From: Nocardia niigatensis NBRC 100131
GTDB lineage: Bacteria; Actinomycetota; Actinomycetes; Mycobacteriales; Mycobacteriaceae
Direction of reading: 5' to 3'
Length of the DNA: 64,000 nt
NCBI RefSeq assembly: GCF_000308655.1
Contig: NZ_BAGC01000040.1
Span: forward strand, 310,001 to 374,000
In this document: in pieces, positions 15,730 to 25,070 of the stretch
Numbering within the stretch: position 1 is the first letter of the stretch
How the letters are laid out: each line of letters opens with the position of its first letter
Notes under the pieces: model-generated
Seen by the model: the letters and a program-made list of their open reading frames with translations, nothing else
Database searches by the model: none
What the model was told of the DNA's origin: nothing
Program-made: the position numbers and the translations under genes

Positions 15730-16395
15730 GTGTACGTCGTGATCATGGGGTGTGGGCGGGTCGGCTCCTCGCTCGCCCGCGCCCTCGTCCGCATCGGCCA
15801 TGAGGTCGCGGTGATCGATCAGAACTCGAGCGCCTTCCTGCGTCTGGGCCGCGACTTCCCGGGTCTCTGCATCACCGGCGTCGGCTTCGATCGAGATGTC
15901 TTGATGCGCGCCGGAATCGAACGCGCCGGCGCCTTCGCCGCCGTCTCCTCCGGCGACAACTCCAACATCATCTCCGCCCGCGTGGCCCGCGAGACCTTCG
16001 GCGTGGAGCGCGTCGTCGCCCGCATCTACGACGCCAAGCGCGCCGCGGTGTACGAGCGGCTGGGCATCCCCACCATCGCCACCGTGCCCTGGACCACCGA
16101 CCGCTTTCTGCGCACCCTGATCGCCGACCAGGCCGCCACCACGTGGCGCGACCCCACCGGCACCGTCGCCGTGACCGAACTCGAGCTGCACGAGAACTGG
16201 TACGGGCGATCGGTGCACTCGCTCGAGGACGCCATCGGCGCCCGGGTGGCCTTCATCATCCGGTTCGGGCAGGGCGTGCTGCCCAACGGCAAGTCCATGC
16301 TGCAGGCCGACGACCTGGTCTACGTCGCAGCCACCTCCGGCACCGTCGGCGAGGCCGTCGCACTGGCCGCCAATCCCCCTGCTAGCGAGGACTGA
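15730..16395 (+). CDS. ceoB: TrkA/RCK-type potassium transport regulatory protein CeoB
   Basis: 221 residues. RCK_N domain with VVIMGCGRVGSSLARAL dinucleotide loop, VIDQNSSAF after beta-2, GVGFDRDVLMRAGIERAGAFAAVSSGDNSN, then an RCK_C domain (VTELELHENWYGRSVHSLED, LVYVAATSG). This matches Rv2691 (CeoB). Such proteins bind NAD(H) or nucleotides and gate potassium uptake channels. GTG at 15730 starts directly at the Rossmann strand. ceoC follows after two bases, so both form one operon and probably a hetero-complex. No TrkH/TrkG membrane subunit is nearby; the divergent KimA-like transporter is the only candidate partner here. Confidence 0.9.
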   Translation: MYVVIMGCGRVGSSLARALVRIGHEVAVIDQNSSAFLRLGRDFPGLCITGVGFDRDVLMRAGIERAGAFAAVSSGDNSNIISARVARETFGVERVVARIYDAKRAAVYERLGIPTIATVPWTTDRFLRTLIADQAATTWRDPTGTVAVTELELHENWYGRSVHSLEDAIGARVAFIIRFGQGVLPNGKSMLQADDLVYVAATSGTVGEAVALAANPPASED

Positions 16396-16397
16396 TC

Positions 16398-17084
16398 ATG
16401 AAGGTTGCCATCGCCGGCGCGGGAGCCGTCGGGCGCTCCATCGCCCAGGAGCTCCTACGCGGCGGCCACGCGGTCATGCTGCTGGAACGCCGCCTCGACC
16501 ACATCGACCCGACCGTCGCGCCCGCCGCCGTCTGGACCCACGCCGACGCCTGCGAGCTCGAAACCCTCGAAGAGGCCGGGCTGGAAACCTACGACGTGGT
16601 CATCGCCGCCACCGGCGACGACAAGGTGAACCTGGTGTTCAGCCTGCTGGCCAAGACCGAATTCGGCGCCGGGCGCGTGGTGGCCCGCGTCAACGACCCC
16701 CGCAACGAGTGGCTGTTCGACTCGTCATGGGGGGTTGACGTGGCCGTCTCCACCCCGCGGCTGCTGGCCTCCCTGGTCGAGGAGGCCGTCTCGGTCGGCG
16801 ACCTGGTACGCCTGATGACGCTGCGGCAGGGTCAGGCCAACCTGGTCGAGATCACCCTGCCCACCGATACCCCCTTGGCAGGCAAGGCCGTTCGTACCCT
16901 CCAGCTGCCCCGCGACGCTGCCCTGGTCACCATCCTGCGCGGCGGCCGCGTCATCGTCCCGCAGGCCGACGATCCGCTCGAGGGCGAGGACGAGCTGCTG
17001 TTCGTCGCCTCCGTCGAGGCCGAGGACGACCTGCGGAAGGCGCTCGGCGTCAACGGCTTCGGAACGGCCGACGCCCCGGCCTGA
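16398..17084 (+). CDS. ceoC: TrkA/RCK-type potassium transport regulatory protein CeoC
   Basis: 228 residues. VAIAGAGAVGRSIAQELLRGGHAVMLLERR forms the Rossmann start, VVIAATGDDKVNLVFSLLAKTEFG the adjacent helix, and RVVARVNDPRNEWLFDSSWGVDVAVSTPRLLASLVEEAVSVGDLV the linker, followed by an RCK_C domain (VEITLPTDTPLAGKAVRTL to ELLFVASVEAEDDL). This matches Rv2692 (CeoC). It begins two bases after ceoB. A strong hairpin follows the stop. Confidence 0.9.
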   Translation: MKVAIAGAGAVGRSIAQELLRGGHAVMLLERRLDHIDPTVAPAAVWTHADACELETLEEAGLETYDVVIAATGDDKVNLVFSLLAKTEFGAGRVVARVNDPRNEWLFDSSWGVDVAVSTPRLLASLVEEAVSVGDLVRLMTLRQGQANLVEITLPTDTPLAGKAVRTLQLPRDAALVTILRGGRVIVPQADDPLEGEDELLFVASVEAEDDLRKALGVNGFGTADAPA

Positions 17085-17134
17085 TCGCGGGCCGGCCACG
17101 GCTCCCGACCCGACCACACGGCTCCGGACACGAC

Positions 17135-17169
17135 AATGGGCCGGGCGCACCCCCTGCGCCCGGCCCATT
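17135..17169. terminator. Bidirectional hairpin between ceoC and the sigma factor gene
   Basis: A perfect 15-bp stem (AATGGGCCGGGCGCA pairing with its complement) closes a CCCCC loop. It sits between two convergent genes, so it can stop transcripts from both sides. There is only a short T-rich tail (TTCGCCGTTTTCG) on the plus side. Confidence 0.85.
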
Positions 17170-17210
17170 CGCCGTTTTCGTCATCACTGTGACGCTCGCT
17201 CACCGAACCG

Positions 17211-17912
17211 TCAGGACGCCGCCCGCAGTTCGGCCCGCAGCCGGTTCAGCGCGCGGTGCTGCATGACCCGCACCACGCCCGGGCTGGTGCCGATGGCCTC
17301 GGCGGTCTGCGCCGCGGTCCACCCCAGCACGATCCGCATGACCAGCACCTCACGGTGGGTCGAGGACAGCACCTGCATGAGATCGCGTGCCGCCCGACGG
17401 GTCTCCATCGCCAGCGCCCGCTCCTCGGGTCCCGCCTCGTTCATCGGCGCGTCCGGGAACTCCGCGACCGGGTAGGCCGGGTGCAGCTGCGCCCGCCGGA
17501 ACGCGTCGGCCACCTTGTTCGCCGAGATGCCGTAGACGAACGCCAGGAACGACTTGCCCTGATCCCGGTAGCGCGGGATGGCCTGCACCGTCGCCAGGCA
17601 GATCTCCTGCGCCACATCGTCCGCGGTCACGTGCAGGTGACCCGCCCCGCCCATCCGGGCCGCGCAGTAGCGCCGCACCAGGGGGTAGACGATCTTGAGA
17701 ATCTCGGAGACCGCGTCCCGGTCACCGGCGGCGGCCGGGCCGATCAGCTTCTCCAATTCCGCTGCGGCGCGCCGGGACTCCGACGTCGCCACACTGCCAG
17801 TCTTGCTGCCTCCCCGCCCCGCCGGGTGCCGGCGCGAGGCTGCTGTCTGCACCGCGATTCCGAGCCCCTCGCCCCGTTCCTGCGCTGCCACTGCCTTGTC
17901 GTCGGTAACCAA
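17211..17912 (-). CDS. ECF-like RNA polymerase sigma factor, SigD-type
   Basis: 233 residues with a TTG start, or longer if the frame is read from 18032. Sigma region 2 is clear (PLVRRYCAARMGG, ADDVAQEICLATVQAIPRYRDQGKSF, FVYGISANKVADAFRR) and region 4 follows (LSSTHREVLVMRIVLGWTAAQTAEAIGTSPGVVRVMQHRALNRLRAEL). It closely resembles mycobacterial SigD. TTG at 17912 is preferred because AAAGGA lies eight bases upstream and the longer N-terminus is low-complexity. In M. tuberculosis no sigma factor lies between ceoC and the DUF3159 gene, so this is an addition to the block. No adjacent anti-sigma gene is visible; residues 1-60 are disordered. Confidence 0.85.
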   Translation of the reverse strand: MVTDDKAVAAQERGEGLGIAVQTAASRRHPAGRGGSKTGSVATSESRRAAAELEKLIGPAAAGDRDAVSEILKIVYPLVRRYCAARMGGAGHLHVTADDVAQEICLATVQAIPRYRDQGKSFLAFVYGISANKVADAFRRAQLHPAYPVAEFPDAPMNEAGPEERALAMETRRAARDLMQVLSSTHREVLVMRIVLGWTAAQTAEAIGTSPGVVRVMQHRALNRLRAELRAAS

Positions 17913-18110
17913 CTCCGCGATCCTTTCTCCGAATGCCGCTGAGAGCTTCTGAGAACGATCGTGCTCGCCGGGGGGCCGCCGAAATAGGTACCCCAGGGGT
18001 GGGGTGGCCACCCCCTTTCGTCCCCCAACCACCCCGAAGGTGTTGCGCCCTGGTCATTTAGCGCGATAAGGGGCCGATCGGGCGCTTGTCCAGCCCGAGG
18101 ATTCGGGGGC

Positions 18111-18962
18111 TCAGCCCTCGGATTCGGCGGATTTCGCGGCCGAGGAGGGCAGATGGCCCGCCTTGCGCACCGCCCAGAACGTCACCAGCGCCGCCACCGC
18201 GGTCAGCGGCCAGCCCATGCCGATACGCGCCACGGCCAGCAGACCGGTGCTGTTGGAGACATAGAGGTGGTTCTGCACCAGGTAGCGGGCCACGAACACC
18301 ACCGCCCACACCGCGGTCGCGATGTCGTAGAGCCGCATCGCCCGCTTGTCCGAACGCCAGTCGGTGCCGTGTCCGTTGAGCGCACCCCAGATCACGCCCG
18401 CCAACGGCCAGCGCACCACCAGCGACATCAGGAACGCACCGCCGTACACCAGGCTCGCGTAGATGCCGAACAGGAAGAACCCCTTGGCCTCACCCATCCG
18501 GTAGGCGATGAACGCGCACACGCCCACCCCCAGGAACCCCGAGATGGCCGGCTGGATCGGACCGCGACGCACCAGACGCCACACCAGGATCGCCGCGGCC
18601 ACCCCCAGCGACGCCCAGATGGCGGCGGTCAGCCCGCGCAGCGAATTCACCGGCACGAACACCAGCACCGGCAGCGAGGAGTAGATCAGGCCGCTGAGGC
18701 CGCCCATCTGCTCGAGCAGCGTCCGCTCGGGCTCCTCGTCCGCGTCGGCTTCACCGGCCGCGCGCTCCGCGTCGACCAGCGCCTGCATGTCCTCGTCCAG
18801 CAGCGCGTGGTCCATACGCAGTGGCGGTTCGTCACCCGAAACGGCATTGAGCTGGACCGTGGGCGGATCGAACGGGGCAGGCGCGCCGAAGGACTCGGTA
18901 CGATTCGCTCCGAAGGACTCGGGGCGATCACGGCCCTGGCCGTTGCTGGTGGGGTTCGGCAT
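18111..18962 (-). CDS. DUF3159 integral membrane protein
   Basis: 283 residues. The N-terminal 75 are polar and acidic (LLDEDMQALVDAERAAGEADADEEPERTL in pieces); the rest forms about six membrane spans (LIYSSLPVLVFVPVNSL, AAIWASLGVAAAILVWRLV, AISGFLGVGVCAFIAYRM and onward), matching DUF3159 and the Rv2693c position. Function unknown; distant similarity of such proteins to intracellular septation/permease-like folds is only suggestive. The downstream-facing OB-fold gene ends five bases before it, so the two form an operon. Confidence 0.85.
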   Translation of the reverse strand: MPNPTSNGQGRDRPESFGANRTESFGAPAPFDPPTVQLNAVSGDEPPLRMDHALLDEDMQALVDAERAAGEADADEEPERTLLEQMGGLSGLIYSSLPVLVFVPVNSLRGLTAAIWASLGVAAAILVWRLVRRGPIQPAISGFLGVGVCAFIAYRMGEAKGFFLFGIYASLVYGGAFLMSLVVRWPLAGVIWGALNGHGTDWRSDKRAMRLYDIATAVWAVVFVARYLVQNHLYVSNSTGLLAVARIGMGWPLTAVAALVTFWAVRKAGHLPSSAAKSAESEG

Positions 18963-18967
18963 AAGTG

Positions 18968-19360
18968 TCAGGAGTTCCCGCGGAGTTCGTAGTAGGGGTT
19001 GTAGATGACCTTGCCGCCGTCACGTTCGCCGATCCGGCCGCGGACCAGGATACGACGGCCCGGTTCGATTCCCGGAATACGACGCCGCCCGATGAACACC
19101 AGCGCGACGCTGTCGGTGCCGTCGAAGAACTCGGCCTCGACCTCGGCGCCCGCCGACTTGGGACAGGCCTCGACACTGCGGAGCCGGCCCAGCATGGTGA
19201 CCTCTTCACCGCGCCGGCACTCCGATGCCCGGCACGCGCCCGACGCCTCCGACGTCTCGGCGAGCTCCTCGGCATCCAAACGATCCAGGTCCTCGGTCAG
19301 GCGCCGGCCGAGCCGCCGGAAATATCCCGACGGGGTGTCCTTCCCACCCGCGGATGGCAT
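18968..19360 (-). CDS. OB-fold nucleic-acid-binding-type protein
   Basis: 130 residues matching the Rv2694c position. After a helical N-terminus (YFRRLGRRLTEDLDRLDAEEL) comes an OB-fold-like segment: EEVTMLGRLRSVEACP, EAEFFDGTDSVALVFIGRRRIPGIEPGRRILVRGRIGE and KVIYNPYYEL. The pattern resembles the RecG wedge or single-strand DNA-binding OB folds. Two cysteines (GACRASEC) precede it. ATG at 19360 chosen over the longer frame from 19501 since the extension is antisense-like and lacks conserved features. DUF3159 follows five bases later. Confidence 0.82.
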   Translation of the reverse strand: MPSAGGKDTPSGYFRRLGRRLTEDLDRLDAEELAETSEASGACRASECRRGEEVTMLGRLRSVEACPKSAGAEVEAEFFDGTDSVALVFIGRRRIPGIEPGRRILVRGRIGERDGGKVIYNPYYELRGNS

Positions 19361-19525
19361 CTCGCACGCTCTCCTGTAGAGCTCGACGGCGTGGGTCTCA
19401 CGTCGTTTTTTCCTTCCACGGTGCCCCGGTGGTTTGACACCCGGCCGCCCGTGGCCGTACAAGGGCCACTGTAGATGGACCGGCCTGCACCCGCCATGCA
19501 CGCCCGTCCCCAGTAGGCTCGGCCG

Positions 19526-20242
19526 GTGCCCGATCTACCATGTCCGGCCGTCGCCGTCGCCCTACCCGGGACCGGCTCCGACGCCCATTTCGCCCGCCGC
19601 GCATTCGGATCCGCTTGCGCCGCACTGGATCTGCCGTTCCTGGCGGTCGACCCGGACCCGCGCGGCGTGATCGACAGCTACCGCAGCGCCCTCGACGCCG
19701 CCGCCCGTTCGGGCCCGGTCCTGATCGCGGGCATCTCGCTGGGCGCGGCCGTCGCCGTCGACTGGGCCGCCCACCACCCCGACTCGGTCTACGGCGTGGT
19801 CGCCGCGCTGCCCGCCTGGACCGGCGCCGACATCACCGGCTGCCCCGCCGCGCTGAGCGCCGCCGCCACCGCCGCCCAGCTGCGCGCCGACGGCCTCGAT
19901 GCCGTGCTGACCCGCATGCGCGAATCCAGCCCCGCCTGGCTCGCCGAGGCCCTGACCCGCTCCTGGACGTCCCAGTGGCCCGATCTGCCCGCCGCACTGG
20001 AAGAGGCCGCCGCCTACCGCTGGCCCGAACCCGAGGTCCTGGCAGCCGTCACCGCCCCGGTCGAGATAGTCGGCGCGATCGACGACCCGGTCCATCCCTT
20101 CACCGTCGCCGAACGCTGGGCCACCACGCTTCCGCACGCGACCCTGCACGCCATCACCCTCGACGAGCTGGGCGCCGACCCGGCCATCCTCGGCGCCCGC
20201 GGCATCAACGCCCTGCTTCCTCGCCGGATCGCCGCCTCCTGA
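19526..20242 (+). CDS. Alpha/beta-hydrolase (Rv2695-type)
   Basis: 238 residues of a compact alpha/beta hydrolase: VAVALPGTGSDAHFARRAF oxyanion start, LIAGISLGAAVAVDWA nucleophile elbow (G-I-S-L-G, Ser at about 71), APVEIVGAIDDPVHP with the acid strand. A clear C-terminal His (LPHATLHAITLDELG) completes a possible triad. Syntenic with Rv2695. Substrate unknown. GTG at 19526 fits the family start; no Shine-Dalgarno is evident, so the mRNA may be leaderless. Confidence 0.82.
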   Translation: MPDLPCPAVAVALPGTGSDAHFARRAFGSACAALDLPFLAVDPDPRGVIDSYRSALDAAARSGPVLIAGISLGAAVAVDWAAHHPDSVYGVVAALPAWTGADITGCPAALSAAATAAQLRADGLDAVLTRMRESSPAWLAEALTRSWTSQWPDLPAALEEAAAYRWPEPEVLAAVTAPVEIVGAIDDPVHPFTVAERWATTLPHATLHAITLDELGADPAILGARGINALLPRRIAAS

Positions 20243-20319
20243 TCCACCGCGACGCGACTGCGCGGCACCCCGCGGCGCCGCCGAGGACGCGGGTACGCGC
20301 AATCATTGCGCCGAATGCG

Positions 20320-20354
20320 AAACGGGGCACCGCCACTGTGTCGGTGCCCCGTTT
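20320..20354. terminator. Bidirectional hairpin between hydrolase and DUF3710 gene
   Basis: Perfect 13-bp stem AAACGGGGCACCG / CGGTGCCCCGTTT with a nine-base loop, flanked by A and T runs on both sides (AAACG..., ...GTTTGTCTT). It lies between convergent genes. Confidence 0.88.
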
Positions 20355-20387
20355 GTCTTGTCCTACAGCCGAATCCAGACCGTCCGG

Positions 20388-21248
20388 TCAGTTCAGGCCG
20401 AGCTGCTGCATGGCGGAACCCTCCGCGCCACGACGTGGTTCGGAGGGCGCCTGCTCGGGCTGGTAGGCCGGGCCGCCCTGCATGGCGGCCATCTGGGCCT
20501 GCATGGCCTGCTGCTGTGCGGCGAGCTGCTGCTGGTGGGCGGCGGCTAGCTGATCGGCCAGCTCCTGGGGTAGGACCACCGGCAGCGGCTCGCGCACCGG
20601 CAGCGGCTCGTCACCGCGGCGAACCACGGTCTCGCGCATGACCGCGCGGGCCGCGGCCACCAGCGGGGTGTTCTCGTCGGCCGCGCCGGTCGGACCGGCC
20701 GCGACCAGGCGCACCATCCAGCGGTAGCCGTCGACGCCGATGAACCGCAGATCCGCGCCCTGGGTGACGGCATGCAGCTCACGACCCCACGGGCCCTGCA
20801 CCACCGACACCTGCGCGCCGTCCTTGCGCAGCGTCTCGGCCAGATCCGCTGCCACCGAACGCCATTGGCCCGAGGTCTTGGGAGCTGCGTAGGCCGCCAC
20901 CGTGATCCGGCCGTGCTGGGTGGCCAGGTGGACCGCCTGCGGCGCGCCCTCGGGGGTCATCTCGACCTGCAGCTGCCCGCCCGGCGGCACCGGCACGATG
21001 ACCGAACCCAGATCCAGGCGCTGCTCGGCGATGGACTCGAGGCGGTCGGCGACGTCCTCGTAGTCGTAGGGGCCGGTCTCCGGGCCGCGCGCGGCGGGCT
21101 CCTCGAACTCGAATTCGTCTGCCGCGTAGCCGGTCTCGTCGTACTCGTCCGCGTCGTCGTACTCGTCGTACTCGGTGTACTCGTCGTCGTACCGCGACGC
21201 GTCGCCGCTGTCGCCCTTGTTCTTCTTGCGTCCGAACACCATCGTCAT
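20388..21248 (-). CDS. DUF3710 protein
   Basis: 286 residues matching Rv2696c. A basic start ([11 protein letters not shown]) is followed by a very acidic Tyr-rich tract ([19 protein letters not shown], residues about 20-38), then the DUF3710 core ([49 protein letters not shown]) and a Gln-rich C-terminal coil ([19 protein letters not shown]). ATG overlaps the dut stop (ATGA), so it is cotranscribed with dut. Function unknown. Confidence 0.85.
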   Translation of the reverse strand: MTMVFGRKKNKGDSGDASRYDDEYTEYDEYDDADEYDETGYAADEFEFEEPAARGPETGPYDYEDVADRLESIAEQRLDLGSVIVPVPPGGQLQVEMTPEGAPQAVHLATQHGRITVAAYAAPKTSGQWRSVAADLAETLRKDGAQVSVVQGPWGRELHAVTQGADLRFIGVDGYRWMVRLVAAGPTGAADENTPLVAAARAVMRETVVRRGDEPLPVREPLPVVLPQELADQLAAAHQQQLAAQQQAMQAQMAAMQGGPAYQPEQAPSEPRRGAEGSAMQQLGLN

Positions 21249-21745
21249 GCCTCCTTGCCGGTCGCCTGACCCGCCCCACCGGACTGCGCGGACAGGCTGG
21301 CGTGCCCACCGCTGGATCCGTATCCTCCTGCGCCGCGCGCGGTGTCGTCGAGCGCCTCGACCTCCACGAAGTCCACCAATTCGACCTTCTGCACCAGCAA
21401 CTGGGCGATGCGGTCACCCCGCCGGAGCTCGATGGCCGTCCGCAGATCGTGATTGATCAGGCACACCTTGATCTCACCGCGGTAACCGGCGTCGACCGTG
21501 CCGGGGGTATTGACAACGGAGAGTCCCGCCTTTGCCGCCAGACCCGACCGCGGATGGATCAGCCCGACCGTGCCGATCGGGAGCGCCACCGCGATGCCGG
21601 TGCCGACGAGCACCCGCTCCCCCGGTTCGATGATGACGTCCTCGGTGGTGCACAGGTCCACGCCGGCGTCGCCCTCGTGGGCACGCGTCGGTACGGGGAT
21701 GCCGGGATCGAGCCGCAGCAGGGGAATAGGTGGAATACCGGTCAC
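21245..21745 (-). CDS. dut: Deoxyuridine 5'-triphosphate nucleotidohydrolase
   Basis: 166 residues of trimeric dUTPase, which converts dUTP to dUMP and PPi and keeps uracil out of DNA. All five motifs show: HEGDAGVDL (motif 1), PRSGLA (2), [14 protein letters not shown] (3), [10 protein letters not shown] (4) and [11 protein letters not shown] (5, with the tyrosine typical of some actinobacteria in place of F). GTG start. Downstream DUF3710 overlaps by four bases. Matches Rv2697c. Confidence 0.95.
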   Translation of the reverse strand: MTGIPPIPLLRLDPGIPVPTRAHEGDAGVDLCTTEDVIIEPGERVLVGTGIAVALPIGTVGLIHPRSGLAAKAGLSVVNTPGTVDAGYRGEIKVCLINHDLRTAIELRRGDRIAQLLVQKVELVDFVEVEALDDTARGAGGYGSSGGHASLSAQSGGAGQATGKEA

Positions 21746-21797
21746 GTAGGCCGAGCCTACGCGTTCCCCCCTTCGGTCATTGACCTAGTCTGAAGTC

Positions 21798-22319
21798 GTG
21801 TCCGACCAGCCCCCTCAGGTAACCATGGATCCCAAGCGGCAGACCGAGCCCCTCTACACCGAGCGCCTCTGGGTGCCGCTGTGGTGGTGGCCCGTCGCGC
21901 TCGTCGTGACGGGGCTGCTGGCAGCCGAAATCCACATGGGCGCACCGGGAGTGCGGGCGTGGCTGCCATATGTGCTGCTGCTCCCGGTACCGTTGTGGGT
22001 GCTGCTGTGGTTCTCCCGCCACCGCGTGGAAGTGACCCCCGACGACGCCGGAGTCCCGGAGCTGCGCACCGATCGCGCTCATCTGCCCGCGACCTTCGTC
22101 AAGCGCGCCGCACCGGTGCCCACCAGCGCGAAAAGCGCGGCGCTGGGCCGACAGCTCGACCCCGCCGCGTTCGTCCAGCATCGGGCCTGGATCGGGCCCA
22201 TGGTGTTGCTCGTGCTCGACGACCCGGATGATCCGACGCCGTACTGGCTGGTCAGCACGCGTCATCCGGAACGCATCATCACCGCGCTCGGCCTGAAGAA
22301 CGCGGCCGAGCAGTCCTGA
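21798..22319 (+). CDS. DUF3093 membrane protein
   Basis: 173 residues. Two membrane spans near the start (LWWWPVALVVTGLLAAEIH and AWLPYVLLLPVPLWVLLWF), then a soluble domain ending DDPTPYWLVSTRHPERIITAL, the signature of DUF3093 (Rv2698). GTG start about 50 bases from the divergent dut start, with a weak TAGTCT -10-like word seven bases upstream, suggesting a leaderless message. Function unknown. Confidence 0.85.
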   Translation: MSDQPPQVTMDPKRQTEPLYTERLWVPLWWWPVALVVTGLLAAEIHMGAPGVRAWLPYVLLLPVPLWVLLWFSRHRVEVTPDDAGVPELRTDRAHLPATFVKRAAPVPTSAKSAALGRQLDPAAFVQHRAWIGPMVLLVLDDPDDPTPYWLVSTRHPERIITALGLKNAAEQS

Positions 22320-22349
22320 CCTTCCCGAGGATTTTCGCGTAGCCCCGTC

Positions 22350-22370
22350 CGGTCCGCGTTCGGCGGACCG
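22350..22370. terminator. Hairpin between DUF3093 and DUF4193 genes
   Basis: Perfect 8-bp stem CGGTCCGC / GCGGACCG with GTTCG loop in the 89-base gap between convergent genes; an outer AGCCC/GGGCT pairing may extend it. No T tail, so terminator function is only likely. Confidence 0.55.
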
Positions 22371-22408
22371 AACGCGGGCTGACGGGAATTGCGCTCCGGG
22401 AGCGTGCC

Positions 22409-22711
22409 TTACGCGGCGCAGTCCATGCAGATCAGCTGACCGCCGGCCTCGCTGGCCAGTCGGCTGCGGTGGTGCACCAGGAAGCAGCTCGAGCATGTGA
22501 ACTCGTCGGCCTGCTTCGGGATGACCCGGACCGAGAGCACCTCCTCGGAAAGGTCCGCGCCGGGAAGCTCGAACGATTCCGCGGTATCGGATTCGTCGAT
22601 ATCCACGACGGCGGACGCGGCTTCGTTGCGGCGAGCCTTCAGCTCCTCCAGCGAGTCCTCCGACACGTCGTCGGATTCATTGCGCCGCGGTGCGTCATAG
22701 TCGGTTGCCAT
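22409..22711 (-). CDS. DUF4193 zinc-ribbon-like protein
   Basis: 100 residues, Rv2699c type. An acidic N-terminal two-thirds (DDVSEDSLEELKARRNEAASAVVDIDE) precedes a four-cysteine C-terminal ribbon: CSSCFLVHHRSRLA and CMDCA. Conserved throughout Actinobacteria next to sigA-region genes; likely RNA-polymerase or nucleic-acid associated by analogy, but no function is established. Confidence 0.88.
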   Translation of the reverse strand: MATDYDAPRRNESDDVSEDSLEELKARRNEAASAVVDIDESDTAESFELPGADLSEEVLSVRVIPKQADEFTCSSCFLVHHRSRLASEAGGQLICMDCAA

Positions 22712-23139
22712 GTCGTCTTCCCCTCGTCCTTACTCCGTATATCCCGGACCGGCACCGTCCTGACCGGCTCCTCGCGGAGCCGGACCGGGTGGGATGCCGC
22801 CCGCCCGTGGTGTACATCACGCGTACACCGGTCACAGATCCGAGCCGGATAGTCCTTCATCCGCAGCGGATCGCGCTCGGTCAACGCAGGACATGCCCTT
22901 GTTGTTCCCGAAATCGAACCCCAGTTTCACCTGGGTTGTACGATCTGGGCCGCCAGACAATAGCGGACCCCGGGACAAAAGTCGCAATCAAAACCCTCGC
23001 GAGTTCAAACTGAGGGGTAATCGTCACCGACAAGGGAACTCGCCGAGACCTTCCGCACCACTCCGAGACCTGTCCGCCACACCCGGAGCGCCGACTTGCC
23101 GTGGCCGTTCACGCGGCAATCGCGACGTTTTCGTAGAGT
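22712..23139. other. Divergent intergenic region, DUF4193 / cei
   Basis: 428 bases without a supported gene. It must hold the promoters of both flanking genes. A Cys-containing minus-strand frame at 22639-22884 runs antisense-free into the DUF4193 gene in another frame and has no ribosome site, so I reject it. No hairpin or RNA motif was recognised. Confidence 0.6.
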
Positions 23140-23823
23140 GTGTCCGTGGTTTCACTGATCACCCAAGGTAACTCGACCGATCCGAATGGACGGTCCTTCA
23201 TCCGGCGGCGCTGGGAGCCCTGGGCGGCCATGGTGGGCGTCATCGCGCTGATCTGCGCCGTCGTGTGGTTCAAGGCGCTGACCACGAGCGAGGGTGACCA
23301 GGGTGCGATGGCCTGCAACTCGCCCAGCCCCGCCTCGACCACGTCCGCGGCCCAGCCCGCCCCACTCGGCGAGCGGGTGGGAGCGTCGCGACTGCGGGAT
23401 GTGGAGCCGGCGGCCCTGGCCCAGTCGAAGGTGCGCGTGCTCAATGCCAACGGCCAGCGCGGCCAGGCCGCGCACGTCGCCTCGGAGCTCGGCGACCTCG
23501 GTTTCGCCAGCGCACCCGACGTGCAGATCGGTAACGATTCGGTCTACGTGAACGGCGACCTGGAATGCACCGGGCAGATCCGCTTCGGCGCGAAGGGCCG
23601 GCCCGCGGCCGCGGCGGTGCAGCTGGTGGCGCCGTGCGCCGAGTTGATCGAGGATCAGCGCCAGGACGACACCGTGGACATGGTGCTGGGCTCGCTGTTC
23701 CGCGATATACGGCCCGACACCGACGCGGAGGAGGTGCTCAAGTCGCTGAAGAATCCGACGCCCGGCACCGCGCCCGCCATCGACCCGAAGTTGCTGGAGG
23801 CGGCTCGGCACGCGAAGTGCTGA
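23140..23823 (+). CDS. cei: Envelope integrity protein Cei (LytR_C domain)
   Basis: 227 residues. A short cytoplasmic start, one membrane span (WAAMVGVIALICAVVWFKAL, about 27-46), a Ser/Pro linker, then an extracellular LytR_C-type domain (VRVLNANGQRGQAAHVASELGDLGF) continuing to the Cys-terminated end (ARHAKC). This matches Rv2700, named Cei for its envelope-integrity and virulence phenotype in M. tuberculosis. Start may be GTG 23140 or the next GTG at 23146; neither has a Shine-Dalgarno. Confidence 0.85.
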   Translation: MSVVSLITQGNSTDPNGRSFIRRRWEPWAAMVGVIALICAVVWFKALTTSEGDQGAMACNSPSPASTTSAAQPAPLGERVGASRLRDVEPAALAQSKVRVLNANGQRGQAAHVASELGDLGFASAPDVQIGNDSVYVNGDLECTGQIRFGAKGRPAAAAVQLVAPCAELIEDQRQDDTVDMVLGSLFRDIRPDTDAEEVLKSLKNPTPGTAPAIDPKLLEAARHAKC

Positions 23824-23911
23824 GAATCTCATTTGCGGGGGCTCTGCTCTGACTCGCGGAGCCCGCGCGAAACTCCTACCGGCGCAACGCTGTATATAAA
23901 TCCGGATAACA

Positions 23912-23945
23912 CGAATCGCCGCGATCCTTCGATCGCGGCGATTCG
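23912..23945. terminator. Bidirectional hairpin between cei and suhB
   Basis: Perfect 15-bp stem CGAATCGCCGCGATC paired across a CTTC tetraloop, between convergent genes. The UUCG-like compact loop makes it very stable. Confidence 0.88.
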
Positions 23946-24001
23946 TTGCGCATGACCCCCAAAAGGCGGTCAGTGGGATCCGATGGTCGTCCAGCCCCCT
24001 G

Positions 24002-24943
<942 letters not shown>

Positions 24944-25070
24944 CGCAGCACAGATCCGGCATCCCGCGCATTAGGCTTGTCGTGCACGACACACGGGCGG
25001 TGGTCCGCTCGAGCCGTCATCGGCCGGTGGCTGCGACTCGCCGGCATCACTGGAGAACGAGGAGTGGTCC

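Noticed and set aside
18001..18014. GGGGTGGCCACCCC palindrome upstream of the sigma factor gene
   Set aside because: Perfect but short and GC-only; too likely by chance in this DNA to annotate as an operator.
22639..22884. Minus-strand frame with CDRC-like cysteines
   Set aside because: No ribosome site, overlaps DUF4193 in another frame, and the cysteines look like chance.
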